Below are positions 1-8,221 of a stretch of DNA of 64,000 nt, piece after piece (positions within the stretch are counted from its first letter, which is position 1; every line of letters begins with the position of its first letter). This stretch comes from Vibrio jasicida CAIM 1864 = LMG 25398 (GTDB lineage: Bacteria; Pseudomonadota; Gammaproteobacteria; Enterobacterales; Vibrionaceae), in the NCBI RefSeq assembly GCF_000400365.1, contig NZ_BAOG01000082.1, positions 1-64,000 on the forward strand, read 5' to 3'. Under the pieces are notes generated by a model. It did not search any database and had not been told where the DNA came from. It saw only the letters and a list, made by a program, of their open reading frames with translations. Both the position numbers and the translations under genes were made by a program.

Positions 1-139
1 GCTGCTGTTGCTGCTGTTGCTGCTGTTGCTGCTGTTGCTGCTGTTGCTGCTGTTGCTGCTGTTGCTGCTGTTGCTGCTGTTGCTGCTGCTGTTGCTGCTG
101 TTGCTGCTGTTGCTGCTGTTGCTGCTGTTGCTGCTGTTG
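1..139 (-). repeat. 9-bp tandem repeat encoding polyglutamine
   Basis: The unit GCTGCTGTT (plus strand) repeats in tandem from the window edge to 139, with one unit extended by an extra CTG near 83-90. On the minus strand, in the batB frame, it gives CAG/CAA codons only: 46 consecutive glutamines are visible and the run continues past the edge. The mix of CAA and CAG within a 9-bp unit suggests unit duplication by slippage. The tract directly follows the TPR helices. Confidence 0.95.
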
Positions 140-1474
140 CTTCAGTTTCTCCTCTACAACCGACAGGTTCTTTTTCGCCGACTCAAAATCGGGCTTCTCC
201 TCTACCAATTGTTTGTAGAGGTTTGCTGCATCATCAAGTTGACCGTTTTGAGCAAGTGCATTGGCGAGGTTATAACGTCCATCCAAAGTCGAGTTGTTTG
301 AGAAAGCCTCAATGGCACTTTCATAATCACCGGCTTGATAGCTGGCAGCACCTTTCCAGTTTGGGTCGGTAAAGGTGTTTTGTGCCTTTTCGTACTCACC
401 TTGTTGATAAAGCTGCTCGCCTTGCTGGTTTTGATTTAGGAACGCGCTCGCTTCTGCTTTTGGTGTCCAAGTCATTGGTAGTACGGTCGCAACCAGCACC
501 CAAACCATACCTCTACGAAAGAGAAGGACAGCAGGAATCAACAGCAGTGGAAGCAACCAGAAACCGCTATTTAAGCGCGAATCTGTTTTTACATCCTCGC
601 TTTGTTTCGCGGCAAGGTTGTTACCAGCATTATTGGTAAACGCGGCAATGTTCTCTACATCACGGTTATTATGTTGAATCGGAACGAATAATCCGCCAGT
701 TTGCTTCGCCAGCGTCTGTAAATTTTTCAGATTCGTTTTCGCCACAACCGTATTGCCTTGTCGGTTCTTCATCAAAGAACCATCCGGAAGAGCAATTGGT
801 GCACCATTTGATGTTCCGATAGCAAGCACTGACACTCTGACATCTTTACCATTTAACAACGCTAGTGAACGTGATAGTTCGGAGTCATCCAAATCATCTG
901 CCAACACAACGATATCACCTTGATTGACACCGGCTTGTGTAAATTGACCAAGAGCGGTTTCTATCGCGGATGGTAAATTCGAACCTTGGTAAGGCATCAG
1001 TTCTGGCGATAGATTCTCAATAATGCCAGCAAGTGTACTCGAATCGGTTGTGAGTGGGCTTAAGGTATAGGCGTCACCTGCGTAAGCGACTAAACCTGTC
1101 GAACCTTCTCTCCACTTCGGTAATAAATCTAACGCTTTATAGCGTGTTTGCGATAGTCGATTTGGCTTCACGTCCGTTGCGTACATAGAGCGTGACATAT
1201 CCAAGACTAATACTCGGTTCTGGCTCAGTTCGAAACTTGGGCGAGTATTCGATTGCCAGCTCGGCCCTGCCAAAGCGATGCAGGCGGTCGCCCAAGCGAG
1301 TCCCCAGATAGCAAAGTAATGTTTGGTCTTGATGGAATGACCGAGCATTTTTGCCAAGTGCGGCGCTATCAAGGACGACTTCTTGGTTTTGTACTGGCTA
1401 TTTAGGGCTAAGACGATAGGAATGACGAGCAAACCCAACAGCCAATATGGATATAAGAATATAAACTCAGCCAT
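1..1474 (-). CDS. BatB-like VWA and TPR protein with a C-terminal polyglutamine tract (3' end outside window)
   Basis: Reading from the ATG at 1474, the gene stays open to the left edge, so its end is missing. Visible order: an N-terminal membrane segment (about residues 5-25), a second hydrophobic segment, a von Willebrand A domain with the MIDAS motif DMSRS, further hydrophobic segments, then TPR-like helices and a run of glutamines. Fusion of the BatB VWA domain with BatC-type TPRs is common in the 'Bacteroides aerotolerance' family. It is the last visible gene of the moxR-DUF58-DUF4381-batA-batB operon and overlaps the end of batA by 8 bases, which suggests translational coupling. The family is thought to act with the MoxR AAA+ ATPase in the cytoplasmic membrane; the substrate is unknown. 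A BatD-type gene would be expected beyond the edge. Confidence 0.85.
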   Translation of the reverse strand, partial: MAEFIFLYPYWLLGLLVIPIVLALNSQYKTKKSSLIAPHLAKMLGHSIKTKHYFAIWGLAWATACIALAGPSWQSNTRPSFELSQNRVLVLDMSRSMYATDVKPNRLSQTRYKALDLLPKWREGSTGLVAYAGDAYTLSPLTTDSSTLAGIIENLSPELMPYQGSNLPSAIETALGQFTQAGVNQGDIVVLADDLDDSELSRSLALLNGKDVRVSVLAIGTSNGAPIALPDGSLMKNRQGNTVVAKTNLKNLQTLAKQTGGLFVPIQHNNRDVENIAAFTNNAGNNLAAKQSEDVKTDSRLNSGFWLLPLLLIPAVLLFRRGMVWVLVATVLPMTWTPKAEASAFLNQNQQGEQLYQQGEYEKAQNTFTDPNWKGAASYQAGDYESAIEAFSNNSTLDGRYNLANALAQNGQLDDAANLYKQLVEEKPDFESAKKNLSVVEEKLKQQQQQQQQQQQQQQQQQQQQQQQQQQQQQQQQQQQQQQQQQQQQQQ

Positions 1475-2471
1475 GTTTTCTCCTTAGAACAAACAGAAAC
1501 ACGGAAAGAACGAGTGCTGCGCTCAGTGGGTAAGGGAACCATTCAGATTGAGGTCGCCAAGTCTGAGTGTCGCTAGAGACGGGTTCTAACTGGTTAATTG
1601 TGTCGTAGATTTTTTCAAGTTCTTGCGCATCACGGGCACGGAAATACTGGCCACCTGTCATTTCGGCAATCTTAGTAAGTGTTTGCTCATCGAGGTCAGA
1701 AGCGGTGTTCACTTTACGAGACATGAAGAAGTCTTTCACCATCATCTCGCCCGCGCCCACCCCAACAGTGTAGATAGTGGCATTGTATTTTTTCGCAATG
1801 TCTGCGGCTTCAAGTGGATCTAATACGCCTGCTGTATTGCTGCCATCACTAAGTAAAATCATCACACGTTGTGGTGCGTCGCTATCAACAAAGGTTTTGG
1901 TACCTAAGCCGATTCCATCACCAATCGCTGTGCGTTGTCCAACCAAGCCAATCACAGTTTGATTGATTTGTTGCATCACGGTTTTACGGTCCGCCGTTAG
2001 CGGTGTTTGTAGGTAAGCATGATCGCCAAACAGAACGACACCCAAACGGTCCCCGTCGCGCTTTTGAACAAATTCAGACAGGACTTTCTTCACTGCTGTG
2101 AGACGGTCAATGTACTCGCCATTGTCGTTCATGTCTTCTTTTTGCATTGAGCCTGACAAGTCAACGACTAGCATCATGTCACGGTACTTCGGTTGGAACT
2201 CAACCGGGTCGCCATACCAAACCGGACGAGCACAAGCGATAACCAATAAAGCCCAGATAGCAATAGACAGTGCCTTCTGGGCTAACTGTTTTGGCTTGGT
2301 GCTGTGTTCGTTGTCAGGCAGGTAGGCCAGTTTGATTTCAGCTTGCTGAGTCTCTTCAGGGAAGAACTTATAAATCAGCCAAGGTAGGGGCAGTAAAAGA
2401 AGAGCCCACCACCAGACCAACTCAATGTTAAACCATTGAGAGAGGCTCGATACGAGATTTGCCTCAGTCAC
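1467..2471 (-). CDS. BatA-like von Willebrand factor A domain membrane protein
   Basis: About 334 aa when started at the GTG at 2471, which overlaps the stop of the upstream gene (the shared bases read GTGACTGA) and has an AAGG-type site 9-10 bases upstream. An upstream ATG at 2531 would give 354 aa but lies well inside the previous gene. Membrane segments lie near residues 18-35 and 68-82, and a C-terminal segment near 310-328. Between them is a VWA domain with a full MIDAS: DLSGS at about 104-108, a Thr in TPLTADR, and LLSDGSN. BatA proteins work with MoxR-family ATPases in membrane-bound VWA complexes linked to stress tolerance. Gene order and overlap put it in one operon with its neighbours. 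Confidence 0.88.
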   Translation of the reverse strand: MTEANLVSSLSQWFNIELVWWWALLLLPLPWLIYKFFPEETQQAEIKLAYLPDNEHSTKPKQLAQKALSIAIWALLVIACARPVWYGDPVEFQPKYRDMMLVVDLSGSMQKEDMNDNGEYIDRLTAVKKVLSEFVQKRDGDRLGVVLFGDHAYLQTPLTADRKTVMQQINQTVIGLVGQRTAIGDGIGLGTKTFVDSDAPQRVMILLSDGSNTAGVLDPLEAADIAKKYNATIYTVGVGAGEMMVKDFFMSRKVNTASDLDEQTLTKIAEMTGGQYFRARDAQELEKIYDTINQLEPVSSDTQTWRPQSEWFPYPLSAALVLSVFLFVLRRKHG

Positions 2472-2940
2472 GAGTTTTTGCCTTTTTCTTCGGAGGCAAA
2501 GCGCTGTCAATCCAGAAAGCACAATCATCAATCAAATCTTGATGCTGTTCTTGACCAGATTTTTGGTAAAGCGCGGCTTGCCACTGTTGTTGTTTGTCTA
2601 CGAATCGAGTTTCTTTGGTGTAGCTATCAAGAAACTCATACCAAGCAGAGCCTGTTAATGGTGCGATCTCTTCCCGAGGGAAGTAACTCAAAGCCGCTTG
2701 GCGGAGAACCTCTAATGCAGAAGACGGAGTATGTGGTGTGAGCGGGTTGGTCAACAATTTCAAAGCGGTCTTTTTAGCGACAAGACGTTTTGAACGCCAT
2801 CTTAAGTACAACACGACAATTACGATGGAAAGAATTATCCCGCCCAGAACAGCCCACCATCCCCAAGCAAGTGGGAACCAATCTGGTGCATTCGGTAGGA
2901 TTAAAGGTTCAAGGTTTAGGCTTTGGTTATTCGTTGTCAT
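2464..2940 (-). CDS. DUF4381 domain-containing membrane protein
   Basis: A 158-aa protein with one strong membrane segment near residues 24-46 (WGWWAVLGGIILSIVIVVLY) and a basic, Trp-rich cytoplasmic part. Size and position between a DUF58 and a BatA gene match the DUF4381 family, whose genes regularly sit in MoxR/VWA operons; no enzymatic motif is visible. The stop codon overlaps the GTG start of batA. The family is often described as an accessory membrane component, but its biochemical role is not known. Confidence 0.8.
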   Translation of the reverse strand: MTTNNQSLNLEPLILPNAPDWFPLAWGWWAVLGGIILSIVIVVLYLRWRSKRLVAKKTALKLLTNPLTPHTPSSALEVLRQAALSYFPREEIAPLTGSAWYEFLDSYTKETRFVDKQQQWQAALYQKSGQEQHQDLIDDCAFWIDSALPPKKKAKTRD

Positions 2941-2980
2941 TATTACTACTGCTTGAATGTTTTATATGTTGTTACTGTGG

Positions 2981-3907
2981 TTAGCTTAATTGCTGAATCA
3001 GGGGAAACCCACTGGACAGACTATTAAATGGAATCGCCATCGAGTGGCATTGTTGTTTGATGGCTTGCTGATGCTTATCGAAGTATGATTCCAATGCCTT
3101 TCGTTGTCCTTTTGAACCAAAGTTGAACCATTGACTTCGATGACCGTCAGACGCTTTCGCTTGACCTCGAAATTTGGTTTCACCTCGCTCTAAAGGGTCA
3201 TAGAACTGGACTGCGCGAACGCTGTTGTGTTGCTTTAGTCGACGCAGTTGAAGCAATTCTTTCTTTTCCACTTGAGCAAAGTCGCTCAGCAGGATGAGTT
3301 CACTGCCTTTCGGCGTCAGGTTGTGCAGCGTTTCAATTGCGGCCATGTAAGGCAACGTGCGTGTGCTGTCAGCGTGTTGATTCGTAAGCAATTGGTTGTG
3401 AGTATTCACTATCGCGTCAAGAATTCTCAGCCCTTGTTTTTGAAGAGAAGAAGGGCGGAACTCAATACACTGCGAGCCATCATCAATCACCGCGCCGATG
3501 CGGTCTTTCTTGGCTAACGTCAGCCAAATCAAGACGCTAGCGAAATGCGCCAGTTGAACCGACTTCAATACATATTGCGAACCAAAGTGCATGCTTGGGC
3601 TCAAGTCGATGTATAAGATCACCGCTTGCTCTTTGTCTTCAGCAAACAACTTGGTGTGCGCTTTTCCCGTTCGGGCCGTTACGCGCCAATCGATGCTGCG
3701 AATGTCATCACCCGCTTGGTATTGGCGTACTTCCATAAAGTCCATACCGCGCCCTTTTTGACGGCTGGTATGGTTACCGCTCATTTGCGACCAAATACTC
3801 TGTGCTGGTGGCAACCAACGAACCGATTGAGTGCGATATTGAAGCAGCTCTTCAAGGGTTAATGTCACCCCATTCGCATGAGGTGGCAATGCATATGATG
3901 CAGACAT
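2981..3907 (-). CDS. DUF58 domain-containing protein (VWA-like)
   Basis: A 308-aa protein with the DUF58 signature: G-M-D-F-x-E-V-R-x-Y-x-x-G-D-D-I-R-x-I-D-W-R at about 54-75, then a MIDAS-like DLSPS at about 101-105. It has no clear signal peptide or membrane segment. The ATG at 3907 is preceded by an AGGTG ribosome site 4 bases away, and the gap to the moxR stop is 14 bases, consistent with co-transcription. DUF58 proteins almost always pair with MoxR AAA+ ATPases and are taken as their VWA partner or adaptor. Confidence 0.88.
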   Translation of the reverse strand: MSASYALPPHANGVTLTLEELLQYRTQSVRWLPPAQSIWSQMSGNHTSRQKGRGMDFMEVRQYQAGDDIRSIDWRVTARTGKAHTKLFAEDKEQAVILYIDLSPSMHFGSQYVLKSVQLAHFASVLIWLTLAKKDRIGAVIDDGSQCIEFRPSSLQKQGLRILDAIVNTHNQLLTNQHADSTRTLPYMAAIETLHNLTPKGSELILLSDFAQVEKKELLQLRRLKQHNSVRAVQFYDPLERGETKFRGQAKASDGHRSQWFNFGSKGQRKALESYFDKHQQAIKQQCHSMAIPFNSLSSGFPLIQQLS

Positions 3908-3921
3908 GTCACCTACCTACG

Positions 3922-4878
3922 TTATGCGCTACCTACAAGATTAAGAAGCTTGTCGATAACCTGATTTGCTGTAATGCCTTCTGCCTGAGCGTTGTAGCTA
4001 AGCAGTAGACGATGACGTAGCACAGGGTAAGCCATGACTTGAACGTCTTCTGGTGAAACGAAGTCACGACCTGCCAGCCACGCATGAGCACGAGCACAAC
4101 GGTCAAGGGCGATCGTTGCACGCGGGCTTACACCCATTGATAGCCATTTTGCTAACTCAGAATCGTAATCGTTAGGAGTACGAGTCGCCATCACAAGACG
4201 GACAATGTATTGCTCAATCGCGTCTGCCATATGAATGTTGAGCACTTCTTTGCGCGCTGTGAAGATGTCCTCCTGGCTTAAACTCGGGCGTTCCACCGCT
4301 GCTTCGCCTTTCGCTTCACCACGGTTGATGCGTAAGATGGCGAGCTCGTGCTCTGCATCTGGGTAATCCACATCAAGGTGCAACAAGAAACGGTCGAGCT
4401 GCGCTTCTGGCAGCGGATAAGTTCCTTCTTGTTCTATCGGGTTTTGCGTCGCCATTACCAAGAAAAGTTCGGGTAGCGCATACGTGTTGCGGCCAGCCGT
4501 TACTTGCTTTTCTGCCATGGCTTCGAGCATTGCTGCTTGAACTTTGGCCGGCGCACGGTTGATTTCATCGGCAAGGATCAAAGAATTGAAAATAGGACCA
4601 GACTGAAAGGTAAATTCGCCCGTTTCAGGACGGAATATATCTGTACCCGTTAAGTCGGCAGGCAGTAGGTCGGGCGTAAATTGAATGCGGTTGAAATCGC
4701 CCTCGACACAATCAGACAGGGATTTTACAGCTCGTGTTTTTGCAAGACCTGGAGGACCTTCAACCAAGATGTGCCCATCGGCAAGTAGAGCGATCAGTAA
4801 CTGTTTTACCAGATCATGTTGACCAATGATCTGGGACTCTAAATAGCTTTGAAGCGTTTCGAAGTTCGTTTTGTGCAT
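3922..4878 (-). CDS. MoxR-family AAA+ ATPase
   Basis: About 318 aa from the ATG at 4878, which has an AGAGAG stretch upstream and gives the family's usual length; in-frame starts at 4902 and 4929 are possible. Counting from 4878: Walker A GPPGLAKT at about 41-48, Walker B ILADEIN at about 101-107, sensor 1 MATQNP near 142-147, and an LDRF arginine-finger region near 161-164. This is the canonical MoxR core, followed by the C-terminal lid domain. It is the first gene of the minus-strand operon and likely powers remodelling of a target by the DUF58/BatA/BatB partners. No promoter could be assigned with confidence in the 180 bases upstream. Confidence 0.9.
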   Translation of the reverse strand: MHKTNFETLQSYLESQIIGQHDLVKQLLIALLADGHILVEGPPGLAKTRAVKSLSDCVEGDFNRIQFTPDLLPADLTGTDIFRPETGEFTFQSGPIFNSLILADEINRAPAKVQAAMLEAMAEKQVTAGRNTYALPELFLVMATQNPIEQEGTYPLPEAQLDRFLLHLDVDYPDAEHELAILRINRGEAKGEAAVERPSLSQEDIFTARKEVLNIHMADAIEQYIVRLVMATRTPNDYDSELAKWLSMGVSPRATIALDRCARAHAWLAGRDFVSPEDVQVMAYPVLRHRLLLSYNAQAEGITANQVIDKLLNLVGSA

Positions 4879-5056
4879 TTTGTGGACTCTCTGGGTATCC
4901 ATTTGATTCTTATTTTGTGTATTGGTCACTCATTCGTAGGGAAAAGTTCCAGTACGCCCGTGTAATTTATCTTTCCAATATTGGGATCTTGCTATGGTTT
5001 ACAAGCTGTTGGCGAGAAACTATCAATCAGCAACGCATATTTTGTTATCTATGTTC

Positions 5057-5728
5057 TCAAAAGGCATGTTTTAGCGTGAGCCAAAAGTTGTCATCTTCAT
5101 CCGTATTCATCGCCACACTCGAATCTTTGGTGATGTTGTGCCCGACCTGTGTGACAAGTTCAAACAAACGGATCTTTCGCCCTTTTATACTATAGGTATA
5201 TTGAGGCACTAAGTTAACGAACCAATCGCTAGTGACTTGCCAGCGTATAAACGTATATAAGGTCAAGATTGATGTGTTTGGGAACACAGAGTTTTTTGCT
5301 GCTTCATTTTCTGTCCAAGTTTCACCGTACAGAAATGCTGGATTCACTCTCAAATTCTCTAAAACGGGAACAATCTGTATGACCCCGAGTGAAGCGCGAT
5401 TGACCGTAATAGAGCCCGTATTATTGCGTTGGGCGTCAAGAAATAACCCACTACCACTAGGTTTGTAGATAGAGAAATGACGTAAATGCACGGTTTCAAA
5501 ATCGTCCTTGAATTGAAGAAAACTGTTGTGTCCCAACACACTGTCGGGGCTATTAAACCCGATTTGTCCAATTGCTCCATATCCATTGGTGCCAGTTCGT
5601 AAACCTATAAATGAGCTAAGAGCGGTAGGATCGTCGAGATCTTCGATCGTTTTAGGGGTTGTAGGTGATGCGTAAACACTAGTAATTAAGAGTATTAACA
5701 ACAGAAACAGCACGAGTTTTAATAACAT
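5057..5728 (-). CDS. small outer-membrane-like protein, function unknown
   Basis: I do not recognise the family. The ATG at 5728 is chosen because GAGG lies 5 bases upstream and a signal peptide starts at once (MLLKLVLFLLLILLITSVYA, cleavage near residue 19); an earlier in-frame start at 5782 lacks this. The 224-aa product has alternating polar/hydrophobic stretches and ends NFWLTLKHAF, with the C-terminal Phe typical of outer-membrane beta-barrels, so a small barrel of roughly 8-12 strands is plausible. It lies 73 bases downstream of the 458-aa secreted protein gene and is probably co-transcribed with it. Confidence 0.65.
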   Translation of the reverse strand: MLLKLVLFLLLILLITSVYASPTTPKTIEDLDDPTALSSFIGLRTGTNGYGAIGQIGFNSPDSVLGHNSFLQFKDDFETVHLRHFSIYKPSGSGLFLDAQRNNTGSITVNRASLGVIQIVPVLENLRVNPAFLYGETWTENEAAKNSVFPNTSILTLYTFIRWQVTSDWFVNLVPQYTYSIKGRKIRLFELVTQVGHNITKDSSVAMNTDEDDNFWLTLKHAF

Positions 5729-5801
5729 AGCGACCTCTGGATAAGAATAAATGTGAATCAATGGCAGGATAGAACCTGCCATTCTTAATGAGAGCTTGGG
5801 G

Positions 5802-7178
5802 TTAGTCTTCGTTACATGGGAACATGAGTTCGAAGTTGTTTGTGGTGGTATAGAAGGTTCTCGGGTAATACTCTCTCATCACAGGGGCTATATCTTTGTC
5901 CTGCTGAATATTTTGTATGGCGTGAGAAAATGTCGGAGAGGCAAGCATGTGGCGAATTTGAACGATTGACGCGTCTTTATCGATAATGCCATCGCCATCA
6001 TCGGCCATTGGCAGCCAACCAATACCACATTGAGTAAAAGCATTGCGAGGTCTGTCTGATTTGCGACTTACGGCAATGGTATAGTAACCGTCTTTGTCGA
6101 CAGGGATTCGTTCATCATAAAGGCAGTCATTGACTTTGGTAACGGCAAATCCTTTGTTGGAACAAACGGACCAATAGCGAAGTTCACCGTTGCCCATGGT
6201 TTTTTCACCGTAGAAAGTTTTAGGAGTGATAGGGGCTTTAGCGCGTAGCACAAACACCGGACCATGCTTGCGGTTGACGACAGTTCGAATATAGTTGTTG
6301 TCTAGATTAGGATAAAAGCCACCAGAACTACGCCTTGCCTCTGGGTTTATGTTTCCTGTATAAATTCCTAGCAAACTTTGGCGATCTAACTGGATGTGCC
6401 AAGTCGCTGGATTCGTAGCAGGGAAACCGGCAGGTTTGTTGGGCTGAGTCACCAGTTTTCGGTACTTTTCTACTGGTATCCCTAAAGCGTTCAACTTCGC
6501 TGCTAATGGTTGAGAGCTGTTCAGGGCGTCACACGCTTCTGGGCCTCTTAGCTCTTTACCTGACGCAAGTGTCACGACGGGCTCTGGCAGAGCAGCGTTT
6601 GCGGTGCCATCACTGTTTTCATCTTTTGCATAGATACGATAAATCAGTACTTGCTGATTGGCGGATGATTTTGGTGTGTGCAGTTCATCAGATTCAACAC
6701 CTTCACGAGTTTGGCCTGCGGTGTAGTCTTTTATTGGCTCCGAATCGAGAATTCTAACTTGATAGCTTCTAAATACACTGTCTCGTTGACTCCCGTTTCT
6801 AAAGGGATTTACGCTGCTTTGGCTCGGTTTAATCATATAGTCAGGTAAGGATTGAACTGGTCTTCCTCGATCGTCGTAGCTGATTAATGACATATAGCGG
6901 GAGTGGGGAAATTGGCCTTCTAATCTCAGTGTTGCGCCTTCTGGCACGGTGAAAGCGGACCCCCAATATTTTACGGCAGCATCAGGGTAGGCAACGTTGA
7001 TGTATGGATCGGCTGAGACCGGCCCGTAGCGAAAAAAGCACGTTCTTTCTCCTGGAATTCCCTCAAAATGATCATCGGCGACAGATGCAGTACTCCATGT
7101 TGCGCAGGTTAATAGAACGCCTAATATCGAGACGTGACTGAGTAATCTTCGGTGTGTTTTTAAGCATGGCATTAGCAT
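5802..7178 (-). CDS. secreted protein of unknown function, 458 aa
   Basis: Not assigned to a family from sequence alone. The ATG at 7178 has AGAGGA 7 bases upstream. The N-terminus is a signal peptide (basic residues, a hydrophobic stretch near 17-27, cleavage near VADD at 33-36). The mature part contains several Cys residues that could form disulfides and an EF-hand-like or thrombospondin-like acidic loop DDGDGIIDKD near residue 400. Predicted location is periplasm or cell surface. It is the first gene of a likely two-gene unit with the small barrel-like protein and is divergent from a Crp/Fnr-family regulator, whose candidate operator lies 54 bases upstream of this start. Confidence 0.6.
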   Translation of the reverse strand: MLMPCLKTHRRLLSHVSILGVLLTCATWSTASVADDHFEGIPGERTCFFRYGPVSADPYINVAYPDAAVKYWGSAFTVPEGATLRLEGQFPHSRYMSLISYDDRGRPVQSLPDYMIKPSQSSVNPFRNGSQRDSVFRSYQVRILDSEPIKDYTAGQTREGVESDELHTPKSSANQQVLIYRIYAKDENSDGTANAALPEPVVTLASGKELRGPEACDALNSSQPLAAKLNALGIPVEKYRKLVTQPNKPAGFPATNPATWHIQLDRQSLLGIYTGNINPEARRSSGGFYPNLDNNYIRTVVNRKHGPVFVLRAKAPITPKTFYGEKTMGNGELRYWSVCSNKGFAVTKVNDCLYDERIPVDKDGYYTIAVSRKSDRPRNAFTQCGIGWLPMADDGDGIIDKDASIVQIRHMLASPTFSHAIQNIQQDKDIAPVMREYYPRTFYTTTNNFELMFPCNED

Positions 7179-7231
7179 TATTGAATCCTCTTCTCACAGC
7201 CTTGTTGCTTTTACTGGCTTTTCTTATCGGA

Positions 7232-7257
7232 TAATTGTTAGTCTTTCGTAACAATTA
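7232..7257. promoter_or_regulatory. dyad in the divergent promoter region (candidate Crp/Fnr-type operator)
   Basis: Perfect 9-bp inverted repeat TAATTGTTA / TAACAATTA with an 8-base spacer (7241-7248). It sits in the 111-bp gap between the secreted-protein gene (minus) and the Crp/Fnr-family gene (plus), 33 bases before the regulator's ATG at 7290. Position and symmetry fit a binding site for the adjacent dimeric regulator; that assignment is inference. Confidence 0.5.
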
Positions 7258-7289
7258 ATTAACAACATATCGAAGATAGGATGAGAACA

Positions 7290-8033
7290 ATGTCTAAAAA
7301 CTTACATTCTCATGTTGAGTTTCCACTTGGTCAGTTGGAACAAGATGCTTTGCTTTGTCAGATCTTAAATAAAGACCCAACGCTTCAACGCTTAGAGAAA
7401 AGTGCGATTGAAGAAATGATTTTGTCGGCAAAAATTGAGACTTATAAGATGCCGACGTTGCTACATTCAGCTCATAAATCCGTTGACACAATGCGGCTTG
7501 TTATATCCGGTCATATTGAGTTAGCGAGTTGCAGTGAAGGTGGTGACGAAGCTTGCATTGCGATACTGGGGCCGGGCAGTTGGTTGACATGGGTAGGTTG
7601 TTTTGAGAATGAACCCACCAACCATGATTTCTATTCGTCTTCTGACGCTGTGATCATTGCTATACCAGTCAAGAAAATGAGAGAGATCGCCTCGCGTTAT
7701 CCTGTTTTATATCAGATTGCGATTCACGAAATCAGTTTCCGTTTCCGATTACTTATGGAGTGGACAACCGAATCTGTCCTTTTAAAGAATGAATACCGGG
7801 TGGCAAAGTTATTGTATTTGGTGAGTCGATTAAACGCACCCCATGGAGAGCCAAGTCCTATCTTATATACCCAAAACAAACTCGCCCATTTATCTCGATG
7901 TACTCGTCAGACATTAAGCCGTTCTCTGCAATGTCTGTCTAAAGAGGGCATTATTCAAATTGGCTATCGACGAATAGACATCATCAATCAAGATAGGTTA
8001 AACGCGTTTATTGCACAGGGATTGGCAGATTAG
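7290..8033 (+). CDS. Crp/Fnr-family transcriptional regulator
   Basis: About 247 aa from the ATG at 7290, preferred over 7281 because AAGATAGGA lies 8 bases upstream of it. The N-terminal half has the cyclic-nucleotide-binding fold pattern (VISGHIELASCSEGGDEACIA then LGPGSW), a long dimerisation helix, then a C-terminal winged helix-turn-helix (NKLAHLSRCTRQTLSRSLQCL). The N-terminal [4Fe-4S] cysteine cluster of FNR is absent and the nucleotide-binding Arg/Ser set of CRP is not evident, so the ligand is unknown. Divergent placement suggests it controls the secreted-protein unit and itself through the dyad at 7232-7257. Confidence 0.82.
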   Translation: MSKNLHSHVEFPLGQLEQDALLCQILNKDPTLQRLEKSAIEEMILSAKIETYKMPTLLHSAHKSVDTMRLVISGHIELASCSEGGDEACIAILGPGSWLTWVGCFENEPTNHDFYSSSDAVIIAIPVKKMREIASRYPVLYQIAIHEISFRFRLLMEWTTESVLLKNEYRVAKLLYLVSRLNAPHGEPSPILYTQNKLAHLSRCTRQTLSRSLQCLSKEGIIQIGYRRIDIINQDRLNAFIAQGLAD

Positions 8034-8221
8034 ATTAGAAAAGATTCGTTAAAGAAGAAAGCGTTTCTGTTACATCATTTTTGCAGATTTTTGTGAGATT
8101 TTTCTCTAGTTTTGTAGGACTGGGCCGATATAGATTCCGAGCCGTGCATAGCAAATACTCATGCACCAAGTTTACCCTGTTCAGAATGCAGATAACGAGT
8201 GATTCTTTTAAAGGTCCAAAT

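Noticed and set aside
1..139. CRISPR-like or satellite repeat array
   Set aside because: The 9-bp units are contiguous, without spacers, and lie in frame within a coding gene.
8..301. Plus-strand open frame beginning with a polyleucine run
   Set aside because: It is the antisense reading of the polyglutamine tract of the BatB-TPR gene; it has no ribosome site and the minus-strand frame is coherent.
8081..8221. Extended N-terminus of the chemoreceptor
   Set aside because: The extra residues precede a normal receptor start with its own good ribosome site at 8222.
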